The notes beneath the pieces are model-generated. The model did not search any database. It had not been told where the DNA came from and worked only from the letters and a program-made list of their open reading frames with translations. From Archegozetes longisetosus (Eukaryota > Arthropoda > Arachnida > Sarcoptiformes > Trhypochthoniidae), in the NCBI GenBank assembly GCA_018873245.2, contig JAEMBT020000008.1, positions 5,264,001-5,328,000 on the forward strand: a stretch of 64,000 nt of DNA. Reading direction: 5' to 3'. Below are positions 34,945 through 46,559 of this stretch, piece after piece (position 1 is the first letter of the stretch; every line of letters begins with the position of its first letter). Position numbers and translations under genes: made by a program.

Positions 34945-35542
34945 GGGTGAATCCGGGCTAATGGGTCTAAAGGGGTTTCCGACTCCCATTCCCAAGTGTG
35001 ATATATCATTGGATTCAGCTCGTCAAGCTGAACGTTTTGATATCACACTTGACCACTTCTGATCCGAATCTGACCACTTCTGGACAACTCCTGACGGGAG
35101 TGGCTGACCCCGGCAAGTGATATATCGTTGGACTCAGGACATCGAACTGAGTATTTTGATACCTTACTTGATCAATTATCACAAGTAGTTCTCGAGATAT
35201 CCAACATTGTTTGGTTTACTACCTCGTAATGGATAAACCTGGATTCTCGAGTCGTAACCCAAACAAGCCTGATATAAATTAAGGTAGAATAAGTTAGGTA
35301 GCTTCGCGACCCTATTATACCTTATTTTAAATCAGGTTTGGCTTGGGTTACAACTTAGTAAGCCATGTTTACCCATTTTCGAGGGGGTTAGGTCTAGGTG
35401 GCCAGAAGTGGTCAGGTTCGGGTTGGAAGTAGCCAAGTGTGGTATCAAAATGTTCAGCTCGACGAGCTGAATCCAATGATGTATTACACTTGGAGGTGGG
35501 AAGTCAGGAACCCCTTTAGACCCATTAGCCCGGATTTATCCC
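34945..35542. repeat. RepA palindromic repeat, fullest copy
   Basis: About 600 bp, built as a large imperfect palindrome. Left end GGGTGAATCCGGGCTAATGG; right end is the complement of GGGATAAATCCGGGCTAATG. About 140 bp of each arm pair (CAGCTCGTCAAGCTGAAC / GTTCAGCTCGACGAGCTG; TGACCACTTCTGG / CCAGAAGTGGTCA). The centre is a second inverted repeat (TGGATAAACCTGGATTCTCG ... CAAGCCTGAT). No coding and no clear target duplication. It directly abuts the broken RCC1 copy at 35560. Confidence 0.75.
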
Positions 35543-35559
35543 GATATTAAGTTCTCGAG

Positions 35560-36520
35560 TGGCTCATAAGTTTTTTGTGGATAACTACAGTTTTGTATGT
35601 GGTTTGTTTGAAATGAGCGAAGACCTCATCGAAACTTATGAATTGTGTCTCAGTCGGAGTTCTTTTCGCTTTTCTACTTCAGCCTCGAAGAGAATAGCTC
35701 CTTTTAACAAAGCCAAGGAAATGCTGCAATGCCAATGTGATACGATATCGATGAATTTGTTTTCATTCCTCAATTCAAAGAAGTTTTACTTTGATCTTCG
35801 ATTGCTTCATCTCCGAGTTGCCCGTATTCATTCCAACCGAACGTATAAATATCGCCATCAGGTGTTAACATTAAACTGTGTTCTCGACCACAACTTAATT
35901 TTTCAAAAATTTCATTAATTTTAATAAGTTTCGGTGCATTTTTTGAGTCATTCCAATTCAACTTTTTGAAACCCAGCTGTTCATAATTATTATCACCCCA
36001 GATGAAAACATTTCCCTTCTCTCCTAAAACCAATGAATGTTTCCAACCTCATGCAATCGCTTTAACTTTCTCTCCACTGAATCCATTCACATAATCGACA
36101 CATCATCATTATTTCCATTCTCAATCTGTCCAGAATAATCCCGATCCTACGCATAAATTTGACCGTCAATTGTCAAAATAAGTGAATGACTAGCACCACA
36201 GCAAATATCGATAACATTTCTATCACTCAAGTATTGATTCAATTCTGGTTTGTACGTCTTGCCATCATTTCCTCCATTCCTTAACACTCCTTAACACTAG
36301 AATTACTATCCCAAAAATGAGCTTTTCAACTAATTGTGCGCGCAATTGCATGACGAAATCAATTCTTGAAATCAACGATTCGCTTGTTGCTTAAAACTCC
36401 ATTTAAAGTCAACTCTTACTTCATTCCCATGACCAACTTTTGTCGTCATTTGTGACAATGATTACATTAATTTTATTCTGAAAGTCTTTAATAACATAAA
36501 AAGTTTGTAAAGTACATTAT
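35560..36520 (-). pseudogene. RCC1-kinase gene relic (RCC1 part)
   Basis: Aligns along its whole length with the RCC1-coding part of the intact gene (about 39310-40290). The best-preserved piece reads GEKGNVFIWGDNNYEQLGF ... CGREHSLMLTPDGDIYTFGW ... NEYGQLGDE. Frameshifts and stops on both sides and no kinase domain: the copy stops where the RepA repeat begins. Minus strand, as for the intact gene 1 kb away, consistent with tandem duplication. Confidence 0.8.
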
Positions 36521-36998
36521 TTCATTCCTATAATCTTCAAAAAACATGATTCAAAGTCAATTTGAGGTATTTCTTCTTAAATGAGACACTTCATCAAATT
36601 CTGTAATTCAATTATGGTGAATATGAAACACATTGTAGATTTTCGAATCAGTTTTATAAAAGTCACGATTGTTTAATGGGTGTACAATCGTTTAAGCTTA
36701 AGATGAGCATAAAAACAAATTCAACAAATACTTATGTAATTACAATTGAAACAAACCGGTTAAATTCAAAAATAGAGATTAAACTATAAATTTTATAAAC
36801 TATGAACAAGAGAGTAAAATACAAAGGCTGATCTCATAAATCTTTTTCAACGGTTTACATAAACCTCCACTTCTAATGCATGCGATTTTATGAGAATGTA
36901 TATCAATTAATTATGAAATATGAAATAAAATAAGCTGTCATTTGTTATTGAACTTTTTAGTTAGAAACTATTAAAGAATTGTATTAACTTTGGACATA
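36521..36998. other. Intergenic, 3' flank of the RCC1-kinase gene
   Basis: No gene; a polyadenylation-type AATTAA/AATAAA context on the minus strand is likely but not defined. Confidence 0.4.
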
Positions 36999-39900
36999 TC
37001 ATAGCAATACTTTCTCCAAAATATTGTTAACGTCTTCCGGGTTCAGTCTGCTCTCATTCAAGCTCAAAGCCCACGAATTTCTTTCATTAAGAATTTTTTG
37101 ACAATTCGGTCGTTTATTTTTCTGGGGTAATCTCATACTCGCAATTAATTCAATCAGATTTGGATATTTTTCTTCCAAGTCAGAATTTTGTCCGATTGAT
37201 CTGAAAATTAAAATTAGATTTATTACAATAATTTTAAAAATCAGAGTTAAAATCAAAATTTGAATAATCAAGGCTGGTAGCAATCGTTTTAAGAATCTAA
37301 GATAAATCTAAGCTGATTTTACTCATTATCGATGTCAACGTTGAATAATTCTTCTGTAATCATTCCCAAGCTATAAATGTCTGCTTTGGTGTCATATTTT
37401 GTAGTTTTTAACACTTCAGGTGCCCTGTATTCACGCGTTCCACTATACTTAGTATGCGACTGACCGTCAAATTCATGAATTGTTGCCAAACCGAAATCCC
37501 CTAATTTTATGAATTTATTATTTTTCTGCTGACTTATAAGAATGTTTGTTGGTTTCAAGTCTCTGTGAATTATTTGAGGATTTTGTTCGTGTAGGAAATT
37601 AACAGCTTCTAAGATCTCGATAAACAGTTCACATGAGATATAATAACCCAAAGGACTCATTACTTGATTTGTCTTTCGATTCAATTCTGAATTTAGGTTA
37701 ATCATTCCTTTTTCTAATGTATTGGAACACAATTCCATTTGAATATGTAGTAGAAGGGGATTGTGAGGATCGAAAACAACATGACCTGAGCTAATATTTT
37801 TATGCTGGTTATAATCATCAGATTGGATATAATTATTTTCAGTCCAGAAAGATTTCACCTTCACAACAAAATTGCTTTTCAATTTAGACAAAATTTCTAT
37901 TTCTTTTATCATTTTTTCTGTAAGCGGTTCACTGATTGGAATTTTCTTAATAGCATAAAATTGATTATCTCTCTTATTCTTTGCTTCGTAGACAACACCG
38001 TAACTGCCAGAAGCAATGAATTTGCGCTCAACGAACTCTTCACTATACCTCCTATTTTCAGAGTACTCCATATATTCCGTGGATTCCGTATATTCTTCGA
38101 TATCATTCGAGAAAAGATTATATTTAACAGATGATTTAGTGTTAATCTTTAAAGAGTTTTCGTAAAACCTAAGTTTTGTTTGAATGAAATGCAAGTGAAT
38201 GCTATCTTCAATGTAATGGAATTCTTTTTCTTCCATCAATTGACTTAAACTCAAAGCCCAACAATCTTTTTCACTCAAAGTATGTTCACAATTAGGACGT
38301 TTGTCTTTATCGTCGGAGATCATTTCGTTAGTCAAATCAAATAATTTAGAATATTTTCCTTTCAAAATAGAATCTTCTTCTATAGGACTGAAAAATAATA
38401 GAAAATAAATAACAATCAGAATATAAACATATTGAAGTTAAGAAAAAATATTACAAGTTCATGTTAATATTGAACGGTGGTTGAAAGATTCTTTCTGAGC
38501 TACTGAAAATTGAAAATTTATTATCAAAATATGAAAAGATATAATTGAAGTACAATTACTCTTTGATGACAAAGTTGAAAAGATCAGAAATAATTATTCC
38601 CAAGCTATAAATGTCTGCTTTAGCGTCATAGTCTCTCCCTATTTTCATTTCTGGAGCCATATATTTATAAGCTTCCAATCCCTGAGTGTGTGATTGGTTT
38701 TCATATTCATGAAAAACGGCTAAATGAAAATCGGCTAGCTTAATAAATCTACCATTTAATCCGTCTGATATCAGAATATTTGTTGGCTTTAGGTCTCTAT
38801 GAATTATTGGAGGATCTTGTTTGTGTAGGTAATTCACTGCTTCGAGTATTTCAGAGAGTAATTCACTTGCAATGAAATAACTTAAAGGAGTCAATATTTC
38901 ATTCGCTTTTTGATCCAGCTCTTGATTCAATTTCTTTATTGCATCCTTCAGTGTAAACAAACACAACTCCATTTGAATGTGAATTAAAAATTTGTTATTT
39001 TGATCGAATACTTTATGAATTGAGCTGATGTTTGTATCAGTTCTATACACTTCCCATCCATTTGGTCTATAATAATTGTCTTCAACCCAAATTGATTCTA
39101 TTTTCACGACCAGATCACTTTTTAATTTTCTTAAAATATCTAATTCTCTCTTCACATATTTGCCTAATTCAGAATTGATTGGAATTTTCTTAATGGCATA
39201 TAATTTATTGTTTAATTGATTCTTTGCCTCGCTCACAATGCCAAAACTTCCAGAACCAATCACTTCGGTCTCGTTGAATACTTGAGCATAAATTCCGTTT
39301 CCAAATATTTCATTGATAACTACAGTTTTGTATGTCGCTTGAAAATGATGAGCTAAAACCTCATTGAAACTCTTGAATTGCTTCTCAGTAGGAGTTTCTA
39401 TCACTTCTTTTCCACATTGACCCCAAATAAAAATCTTTCCTTCTTTTGATAAAGCCATTGAAATGCTGTAGCACCAATATGACGCGATGTCGATGAATTT
39501 GTTTTCATTTTTCAATTTCAACGGAGTTTCACTTTTCTCTTTGATTTTTTCATCTCCGAGTTTTTCGTATTCATTACTACCGAACACATAAATATCACCA
39601 TCACGCGATAACAAAAAACTGTGATATCGACCACAATTTATTTTCTCAAAAACTTCGTTAATTTCGATAAGTTTTGGCGCATTTCTTGAATCATCTTTGT
39701 TCAACTTTTTGAAACCCAGTTGTCCAGAATTATTATCACCCCAACTGAAAACATTTCCCTTCTTCGTTAAAGCCATTGAATGATTCCAACCACATGCAAT
39801 CGCTTTAACTTTCTCTCCATTGAATTCATTCACATGATATGGAATCGACACAACATCATAATTTCCATTCCCAATCTGTCCATAATCATTCTGACCCCAC

Positions 39901-40361
39901 GCATGAACTTGGCCGTCAATTGTCAAAGCAAGTGAATGCGCATAACCACAACAGATGTCGACAATATTTTTGTCACTCAAATGTTGATTCAATTCTGGTT
40001 TATGTGTCTCGCGATCATTTCTTCCATTCCCTAACACTCCGCGATAATTCCAACCCCAACAATAAACTTTTCCGTCAATAGTGCGCGCAATTGCATGAAT
40101 TCGGCTATTCTTGAAATCAACGATTTGTTTGTTGCTCAAGTTTTCATTTAGAGTCAAAATTTTTACTTTATTCGAATAACCAAAACCTAAAAGTCCATAA
40201 CGATTATCACCAAAAACATAAGTTTCGTCGTCATTTGTGACAATGATTAAATTGATTTTATTCCAATTATCTTCAAAAACATGAAAAAGTTTGATTTTTT
40301 TGACAAAATCTTGATTCAATTTCAACTGTTTGAAAATTTCGTATTTGTTGATTTCGTCCAT
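36999..40361 (-). CDS. RCC1 beta-propeller fused to two tandem PEK-like protein kinase domains
   Basis: Three exons: 40361-38560, 38387-37323, 37200-36999; both introns GT-AG and phase 2; 3069 bp, 1022 aa. Residues about 40-340 hold five to six RCC1 repeats (ETYVFGDNRYGLLG, KVYCWGWNYRGVLGNG, QVHAWGQNDYGQIGNG, NVFSWGDNNSGQLG). Kinase 1 (about 365-660): glycine loop GSGSFGIVSEA, YAIKK lysine, IIHRDLKPTN near 520, DFH instead of DFG near 545, YMAPEM. Kinase 2 (about 727-1000): ASGSYGVVYEA, YAIKK, IIHRDLKPTN near 876, DFG intact, YRAPEV. Each domain has an insert before FxxxMELC...TL like the eIF2alpha-kinase (PEK/GCN2/PKR) family and ends RPNC...WALS. Each is completed by sequence beyond an intron. 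NEK8/9 combine a kinase and RCC1 in the opposite order. Substrate unknown; a pseudokinase plus active kinase pair, as in GCN2 or JAKs, is an inference. Confidence 0.88.
38455..38502 (-). other. Relic of a duplicated kinase-exon end inside intron 1
   Basis: Within the intron 38388-38559 of the RCC1-kinase gene, a segment follows TTTTCAG and ends TTCAATATTAACATGAACTT|GTAAT. It aligns with the exon-end sequence TTCAATATTGACATTAATCA|GTATG of the broken copy at 61655-61700, including its splice donor. It carries the donor of a lost kinase unit and suggests that the tandem kinases arose by internal duplication. Confidence 0.5.
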
Positions 40362-40680
40362 TTTCGCGGTTGCACAAAATTTTGTCTCATGGAAACGGAA
40401 AATTTATCGCAATCAAACAAAAAAGTTAAACAACAAGAGATAAGATTATCTCTGTGTCTAACACCAGAGTTGCTGGCTGCGTTCATTTTGAAGGATTACT
40501 TTTTAATAAACTTTTTATTCGACTTTCCAGACTGGCCTTCTCAACTTTATCACTTATCGTCCAATTCTTAAGTTAAACCTTCCAAATTATGGGAATCTAA
40601 TCCCACATTGTACATTCGCTTTCTCTCCAACTTTTCATGTTCAAGTTAAAAAAGTTGAGAAGGTCAGACTTACACCAGTT
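40362..40680. other. 5' flank of the RCC1-kinase gene
   Basis: Expected promoter region (minus strand). A plus-strand frame at 40281-40571 overlaps the first exon and is not protein-like. Confidence 0.4.
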
Positions 40681-40689
40681 CTGATCATT

Positions 40690-41850
40690 CCCTCAACAGG
40701 CCATCTCAATCTGTTGATTTCTGCTTACGTGAGGTCTCTACTCTTTCGCTTTCGCCAATATAGAGGGAACAGATTGCAAATCAGGCTTCACACATGGCGC
40801 CAATGTGTTACTATCTGAAATGGTTTCCATTTCCTCAGGCTTGCACCACTACCACAGTCACCTTCACTCTCTCGGACGTCATACAACTAGAGGCCTCTAC
40901 TCCTTCCATCACGCATTGAGCTTCCTTCAGTATCGAGGGAACCGTTCGCAAGTCAGGCTTCATACATATCGCCTATATGCTACTAACTGAAATAGTCTAC
41001 ATTCCCCCAGGCTTGCACCACAACCACAATCTTCCTTTCACTCTCTTGTACTAAACTCAGCTAGAGGCTTCTACTCCCTCCAGCACTCAGTGAGCTTTCT
41101 TCAATGTCGATGGAACAGATTGCAAATCAGGCTTCACACATGACGCCAATGAGTTACTAACTGAAATGGTCTCCATTCCCTCAGGCTTGCACCACTATCC
41201 ACTATCTCTAACACCAAAACAGAACACACGACACTGCGTGCTCCACCACTCCCAAATTATCTCTTTAGCTACAGGCCTCTATCGCACTCAGACCATTTAT
41301 TCATTTACAACTTGAAAGTTCTGAAGGAATAGGTAGCGAATCAGTATCAATACTTGGCACCTTCAGTAATTCAACTGATTTACTTTCCATAACTTCAGAC
41401 TGCATCGTTCACACTAACTTCTTTAGCTCCAACACCTCAAAACACGCCACACCCATGTATTACAATCAAGATTCCTCTCACCGCTTCCACCGACTTTCTT
41501 CAGCTACAGGCTTCTATTTCTGACACGGACTATTCCTTCACTTTGAATTTGAAACCACTGGACAAATTTAACGCACATCAGATCCAACACGCGGCACCTA
41601 CGCGTTCAACATGAAAGCTTTCTACTTGAACAGCGTTCCGATTCCACAGGCATCTCACTCACTCTCAGACTTTCGGCTGGTCCCAAAGTCTTTCTTGAGT
41701 TACAGTCCCGTCTCTCGCACTTTTGTTATTTCTACATATTCAATTCGGAAGCATAGAGAGAACAGATTACACAGCAGTATTGACACTCGGTGCCTTAAGT
41801 GCCTCAACTGACATGCTTTCCACTCTTATTCTTTTCATTCACTATCCCTA
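40690..41850. repeat. Tandem repeat array, unit about 176 bp
   Basis: GC-richer than its surroundings. Three clear units start near 40768, 40943 and 41119 (landmark GATTGCAAATCAGGCTTCAC ... CTCAGGCTTGCACCAC), spaced about 175-176 bp. More diverged units continue to about 41850 (landmarks near 41335 and 41765). Neither strand gives a shared open frame across units, so it is treated as non-coding satellite-like sequence. Confidence 0.7.
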
Positions 41851-42239
41851 ACTTACTCTCCAATAGATCTTCATCAATGCACTTAGATTGTTCTGATACC
41901 GATTATGGGTCTCATAAGAGTGCCGTATTATTTTTCGCCCCTACCTGCCTGTTAAAGGATTGTGCAATTTGTGTGTTGTACCTTCCTTCGATGTGGTAGC
42001 CGTTCGCCCACTCCTTCTCTGAAATTAAGCTCTGATTCTCTGTTATTTGCTACAACAATCACAGGTGCGTAAGCTGCCGCCAACAGTTTGTAGGGTAGAC
42101 ACCTGAATAATTGATCGCCACCACAGGCCATGCCACCGACACCAACTATCCAGAGCCACCACACTCAGTATCCTTGTAATGGAACCCATTGGTATGTTAA
42201 ATGCGCTTCTTCCATAAAGGTCTGCGTTTTCTTCATTTA

Positions 42240-42606
42240 TTCGCTTCATAATAAGTGCAGTTATCCATTAGGATACTCAACACCATAGGAACCGTAACTG
42301 ATTTAGTGAGTTGTGAGAGTGGATTTTTATATAGCGAAATAACTCGAACTTTAACAATTAACAATCTTTATTGAAATATAAATTGAATGATAATACATAA
42401 AGATTTAAATGTATCGCACAGAGTCTAAGCTCTCTTGCACTCTCGTACTAACTCACTTAATTTCTACTCTATTACTCTCTCTTTTATACTTTTCTGACTA
42501 ATTAATAAAAGGATGTTTAAGAATATTTTCGAGTTATAATTTTAAGAAAATTTATTCCTAAAAGGGATGTTCAAGCATTCCAATATTGGATTCTCATAAC
42601 AATTAA
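42240..42606 (-). other. Possible LTR-like segment (fossil)
   Basis: On the minus strand, from about 42606: TGTTATGAGAATCC, a TATA-type TATAAAAGAGAG, an AATAAAG polyadenylation-type signal, then TGGTGTTGAGTATCC, which could be a primer-binding site, followed by an ATG near 42249. This order resembles an LTR plus leader of a retrotransposon. No second LTR and no recognisable gag or pol were found, so the call is weak. A host promoter is the alternative. Confidence 0.25.
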
Positions 42607-45442
42607 TTTCCTATTATTTATATCTTTTTTCAATAGAAGATGTACTTTTTCAATATAAGCATTTTGTTTAAGTAAACTAAACTATTTTTTCTTCTATCAA
42701 ACTACTCATCGACTGTTTAATAAATGTTAGCGAACTCGTTTATTGATTTAGTCTCGAAACAGTCGTTGATTTTGAAGTTGAAATTAAATGTTTCAATTAG
42801 TATACAATGATTTAATTATTTGAATTTTGGTGTAACTCTGTTTGGGTTGTGCTTCATTTCATTTTGAAGTTCAATCTCTTGTAAATCTTAATTTGATTAA
42901 AAGTTGGATCAGACTTAATACTGAAAGCAACAATCAAACATAATTAATCAAATAATTAGATGAAATCATATTTAGTGTTTTTTATCACAACTTTTCGGTT
43001 AAAAAAATATGAATAAAGAGTTTATACACACTAATAGTATTTGTATTGCTATTTAGATTAGTTTTTCAATACTTATAGTGATCGCATTGGTAAGTATTCG
43101 ATACATGTTCGGTAGCCAATACATACCTGTTTTGGCTCTACTCAACTCTTAATATACACCGAAAGACTAAATCAAAGTTGATAGCAATGAGAAATGGCTC
43201 ATTGTGATGCAATGCTTTCCATCAGGATCACGATATGCCCGATATTGGTAGACTTATAAAATGTTCAATATATTAATTCAAATAAATGACAATAAATGAC
43301 ATTCAATTTTGCGTTCAAGGCTGAAGACATTGTCTCGAAGCTGGACAGTTAACATCCCTGGCAAGAAAGCTGAACGGCAACAGCCTTTATCTTGCTTCTA
43401 TCAATTTTTAAAATTTTTTGTGTACACTTCAATAGAAAAACTTTGAAACTTTGAGCACATTCTTCAGTGTATTATATATTTCGCAACTTTTATCTGTTTT
43501 TGTTAGAGCACAAATTTAGAAGACCTATAGTCAGATCCTGTGCTATAAATATGTTGATTGTTAAGTGCAAAGTATATAATGTATATGACTATCAGTATTG
43601 TTTATCTCCTACTGATTTAACTTTCTATAAGTTGATTATTCTAATAATATTTTTTATAAAGTTGGCTATCGATTGAAGAATAAGAGCAAAAGTTTTTACT
43701 TCTTAGCTACCGTTCAAGTATTTTTTGTTCCGTTTTCATTTTTGTACCTCAATCAAAGAACAGTTCATTCTATTCATGCTATAATTAAAATAGGAATTTG
43801 TTGAATTTTTATTATTGCAAAGTATTACATATTTTTATCTGAAAACATTGATTGTAATCGAAACTTCGTTAAAATAATAAAGTTCTGATAATATATGTAT
43901 TTAGCGATTCTAATGGAAAAGAAATGGATTCTGCTCACAATTTTCTAGAATTTGTTTAAATACCTGAATCCAATAGAATTTATATATTTAATATTCAATT
44001 GACTACTCGTTTAGGAAGAAGTAAACAAAAGTGTTGGGGTTAAGAATAATATTTCATATAATCAGAAACTGAATTTTGAAGTTTGCAATTAATGAAAACT
44101 GTAAATTATACTGATATAGCTGGTGAGTTTCGTGAATGAAGGTGTTCCTAATTTTTTCGGCTACTATGAAACCGCTTAATTGAAATAGATTCTAACAGAT
44201 TTATTTCGACTTTTGTCCAATTTTTATCGACAAAAAGTATTCTAATTGAAAGTGCCTTTCAATAGCAATTCAAAAAAGGCAAAAATATGGCCGAATTGGA
44301 TTAAAACACGATACCAGCTCAGCTATTCTAGAAAAAAGAAAACCAATTCTTCTTCCATGTTGTTCGGCTCCTCAGCTTTAGGTTGCCAGAGAACGACACG
44401 TGTCTCCTGAAGAGCCTGGCTTTTGACAATTACGTACTGAAGTTAACTTTTCTGTGTTCATTTTCGGGTGACCATTATCCACAGTTAAACTAATAGTATT
44501 ATCTTGTATTTGTGGTAATATGAAGATTACTCACACCTGAAAATAGTATATAATAGAATAAATATGAAACCTTGAGTGATTTGTACGAAAAAATGGCTCT
44601 AATCTATTGAAGAAAAGGCCAAACTGTGAAGATATATTCAAAGATAAACTTTCCAAGGGATTGAGCCCAAATGAATTTAGCTCTGAAAAAAAATATAAAA
44701 TCTTAGAAAAATCGAATAAATATTCATATTTTGTCAAGTTTATAAAACATTTTCAACAAAAGAACACAAACCAAGATTAAACATTTGTTGACAAAATCAA
44801 AAAGTGAAACTTATTTTTCTCTGGTGTTTATAAATATTTTATCATCTGAATGACATTATTATTGTTTATTTGATTGAAAGAGACTCGCCCTTCAAATCTT
44901 TTGCCTTAAGTAACAAAATATCCGAACAGTCAAATAAGTTTCAAATAATAAATTGCAACAATTTTTTGCAAACATTACTGTTATAAAGAAATTCTGTAAA
45001 ACTCGTTTAATCATCAATTGTGTGCTTATACTAAAAATTTTCATTTAATTCGAAAAGACTGACCAAAGCCGAAAAATTCAAACGATTTCACTTTCAGGTG
45101 GTTTTGAGTGTTTTTAGGACGAGTTAGATAACAGCATTAATGCTGATTAATAATGAAATTATTATAAAAACAAGTTAAACAAAAAAGAAACGTAAATTAT
45201 ATCCACTTTTGTTGAAAAAAGCAAAAGAAAACTGTTGAAAAATTCAGTATATTTGTAATTAAATTTATGTTTCGAACAATTTTGAAACGTTTTTAATAGA
45301 TACTTAAATTGGACAATGCGTTTAAGTTGAGAAATGGTCACAAAATTGAAGATCAAATGGAAAAATTTGCAGAATTTGCATAGTCAGAAGCAACAGCAGA
45401 ATTGGGCAGTGATTTTGTGGTCTCTGGATCGCAGACAATTAT
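42607..45442. other. No gene seen
   Basis: Long AT-rich stretch without a convincing frame, repeat pair or RNA gene. Confidence 0.4.
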
Positions 45443-45569
45443 GAGCCATACTTCGAATTCTGTCTTAAGCTCGATCTCGACTCAAGTTAAACTTGAAATA
45501 CAAGTTTTGATAGCACCAAGTCTAACTTGAGTCGAGGTCGAGCTTAAGACAGAACTCAGAATGTGGCTC
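45443..45569. repeat. 127-bp hairpin
   Basis: Two arms of about 50 bp (GAGCCATACTTCGAATTCTG ... and its near complement ending ATGTGGCTC) pair around a short centre; the inner TGTCTTAAGCTCGATCTCGA arm is almost perfect. Likely a small MITE; no clear duplication. Confidence 0.7.
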
Positions 45570-45609
45570 TATATTTTCGAAATAGCCTTTAAGGTCTATG
45601 AAAATTCGA

Positions 45610-45840
45610 GTTTGAGCTCCATTCATGAAGTTTTCGATCCTAATAAACAACTTTTATTGCATATTCAAATGGAGTTATCCTATAAAGTTATAAAACGTTG
45701 AAAAATTTTGCAAATATAGGATAAAGAAATGAATGAAATATCAGATGAAATGATTCCTAATCTGAATTATTGTTTCGAGTGAGCTGTTCAAACAAATACT
45801 CGAAAGGCTTGATTATTTACATAAACAAAATCCGACGGGA
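45610..45840 (+). pseudogene. RCC1-kinase gene relic (kinase fragment, opposite strand)
   Basis: Plus-strand pieces FDPNKQLLLHIQMEL and, in another frame, ELFKQILERLDYLHKQNP match the kinase domains of the intact gene (FDPHNPLLLHIQMEL; ELFIEILEAVNFLHEQNP). It is frame-broken and cut off just before the HRD motif, where RepA-related sequence begins. Confidence 0.75.
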
Positions 45841-45861
45841 CTATAGAATACAGGACACGAT

Positions 45862-46110
45862 AGGTTCCCGATCTCCCACCCATAAGCGTAATATATCATT
45901 GGACTCAGTTCGTCGAGCTGAACATTCTGATATCACACTTGACCACTTTCAACCCAAATCTGACCACTTCTGGTAAACTCTCGATGGAATTGACCGATCT
46001 CACCAAGTGATATATCGTTGTACTCAGGACATCAAACTGAGCAATTTGATACTTCATTTGATCAATTATCTCAAGTAGTTCTCGAGATATTCAACTTTTA
46101 GTTTCTTCAA
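45862..46110 (+). repeat. RepA repeat, partial copy (left arm)
   Basis: Same orientation as the left arm of 34945-35542 (CATTGGACTCAGTTCGTCGA, GACCACTTTCAACCCAAATC, AGTAGTTCTCGAGATATTCA). Breaks off at about 46110. Confidence 0.65.
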
Positions 46111-46559
46111 CTCCAGCATATCGATATACAGTTACCGAGAAGCTAACACCGTCTATAGGTGCCATCCAGACCTATCGGACACTATGGATTCTCGAGGACC
46201 TACGAACGTGAAATTTTAAATATATTTCGTACTCCAATAAATAAAGCATCTCACCAGAGACCCAATGCTCTGAGACCCTTAGGGTCTGACTTCGGCCTCT
46301 AGAGTATATAACCCCTCAACATGGACATTAATCGATGAAAATTGTCGAGTTGATTCTTATGGTCTTTATTTTCAAAGTCTAGGATTTTCGGTACCGACAA
46401 CACAAGTCTCTTTCAAGAATAAGAATGCTACTAATTTCCGTGAACCAAAATTTTGACTCGCGTGCCATGAAACAGAATTCGAATCTGTGGACATACAGTA
46501 TATGGTTGATGGGAGTCTATGCAGGCACATACTTTTGATAATTGATCCTAATAGTACTC
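46111..46559. other. Unassigned segment between two RepA copies
   Basis: Contains a CAATAAATAAAG signal and a TATATAACCCC TATA-like box and lies between two RepA pieces. It could be an inserted element, even a regulatory LTR-like piece, but no defining ends were found. Confidence 0.3.

Noticed and set aside
35559-35918. Plus-strand 119-codon frame
   Set aside because: It is antisense to the RCC1 relic, whose minus-strand frame matches the intact gene.
41952-42249. Overlapping minus-strand frames rich in Trp and Gly
   Set aside because: No match to gag or any family; kept only as the leader of a weak LTR-like call.
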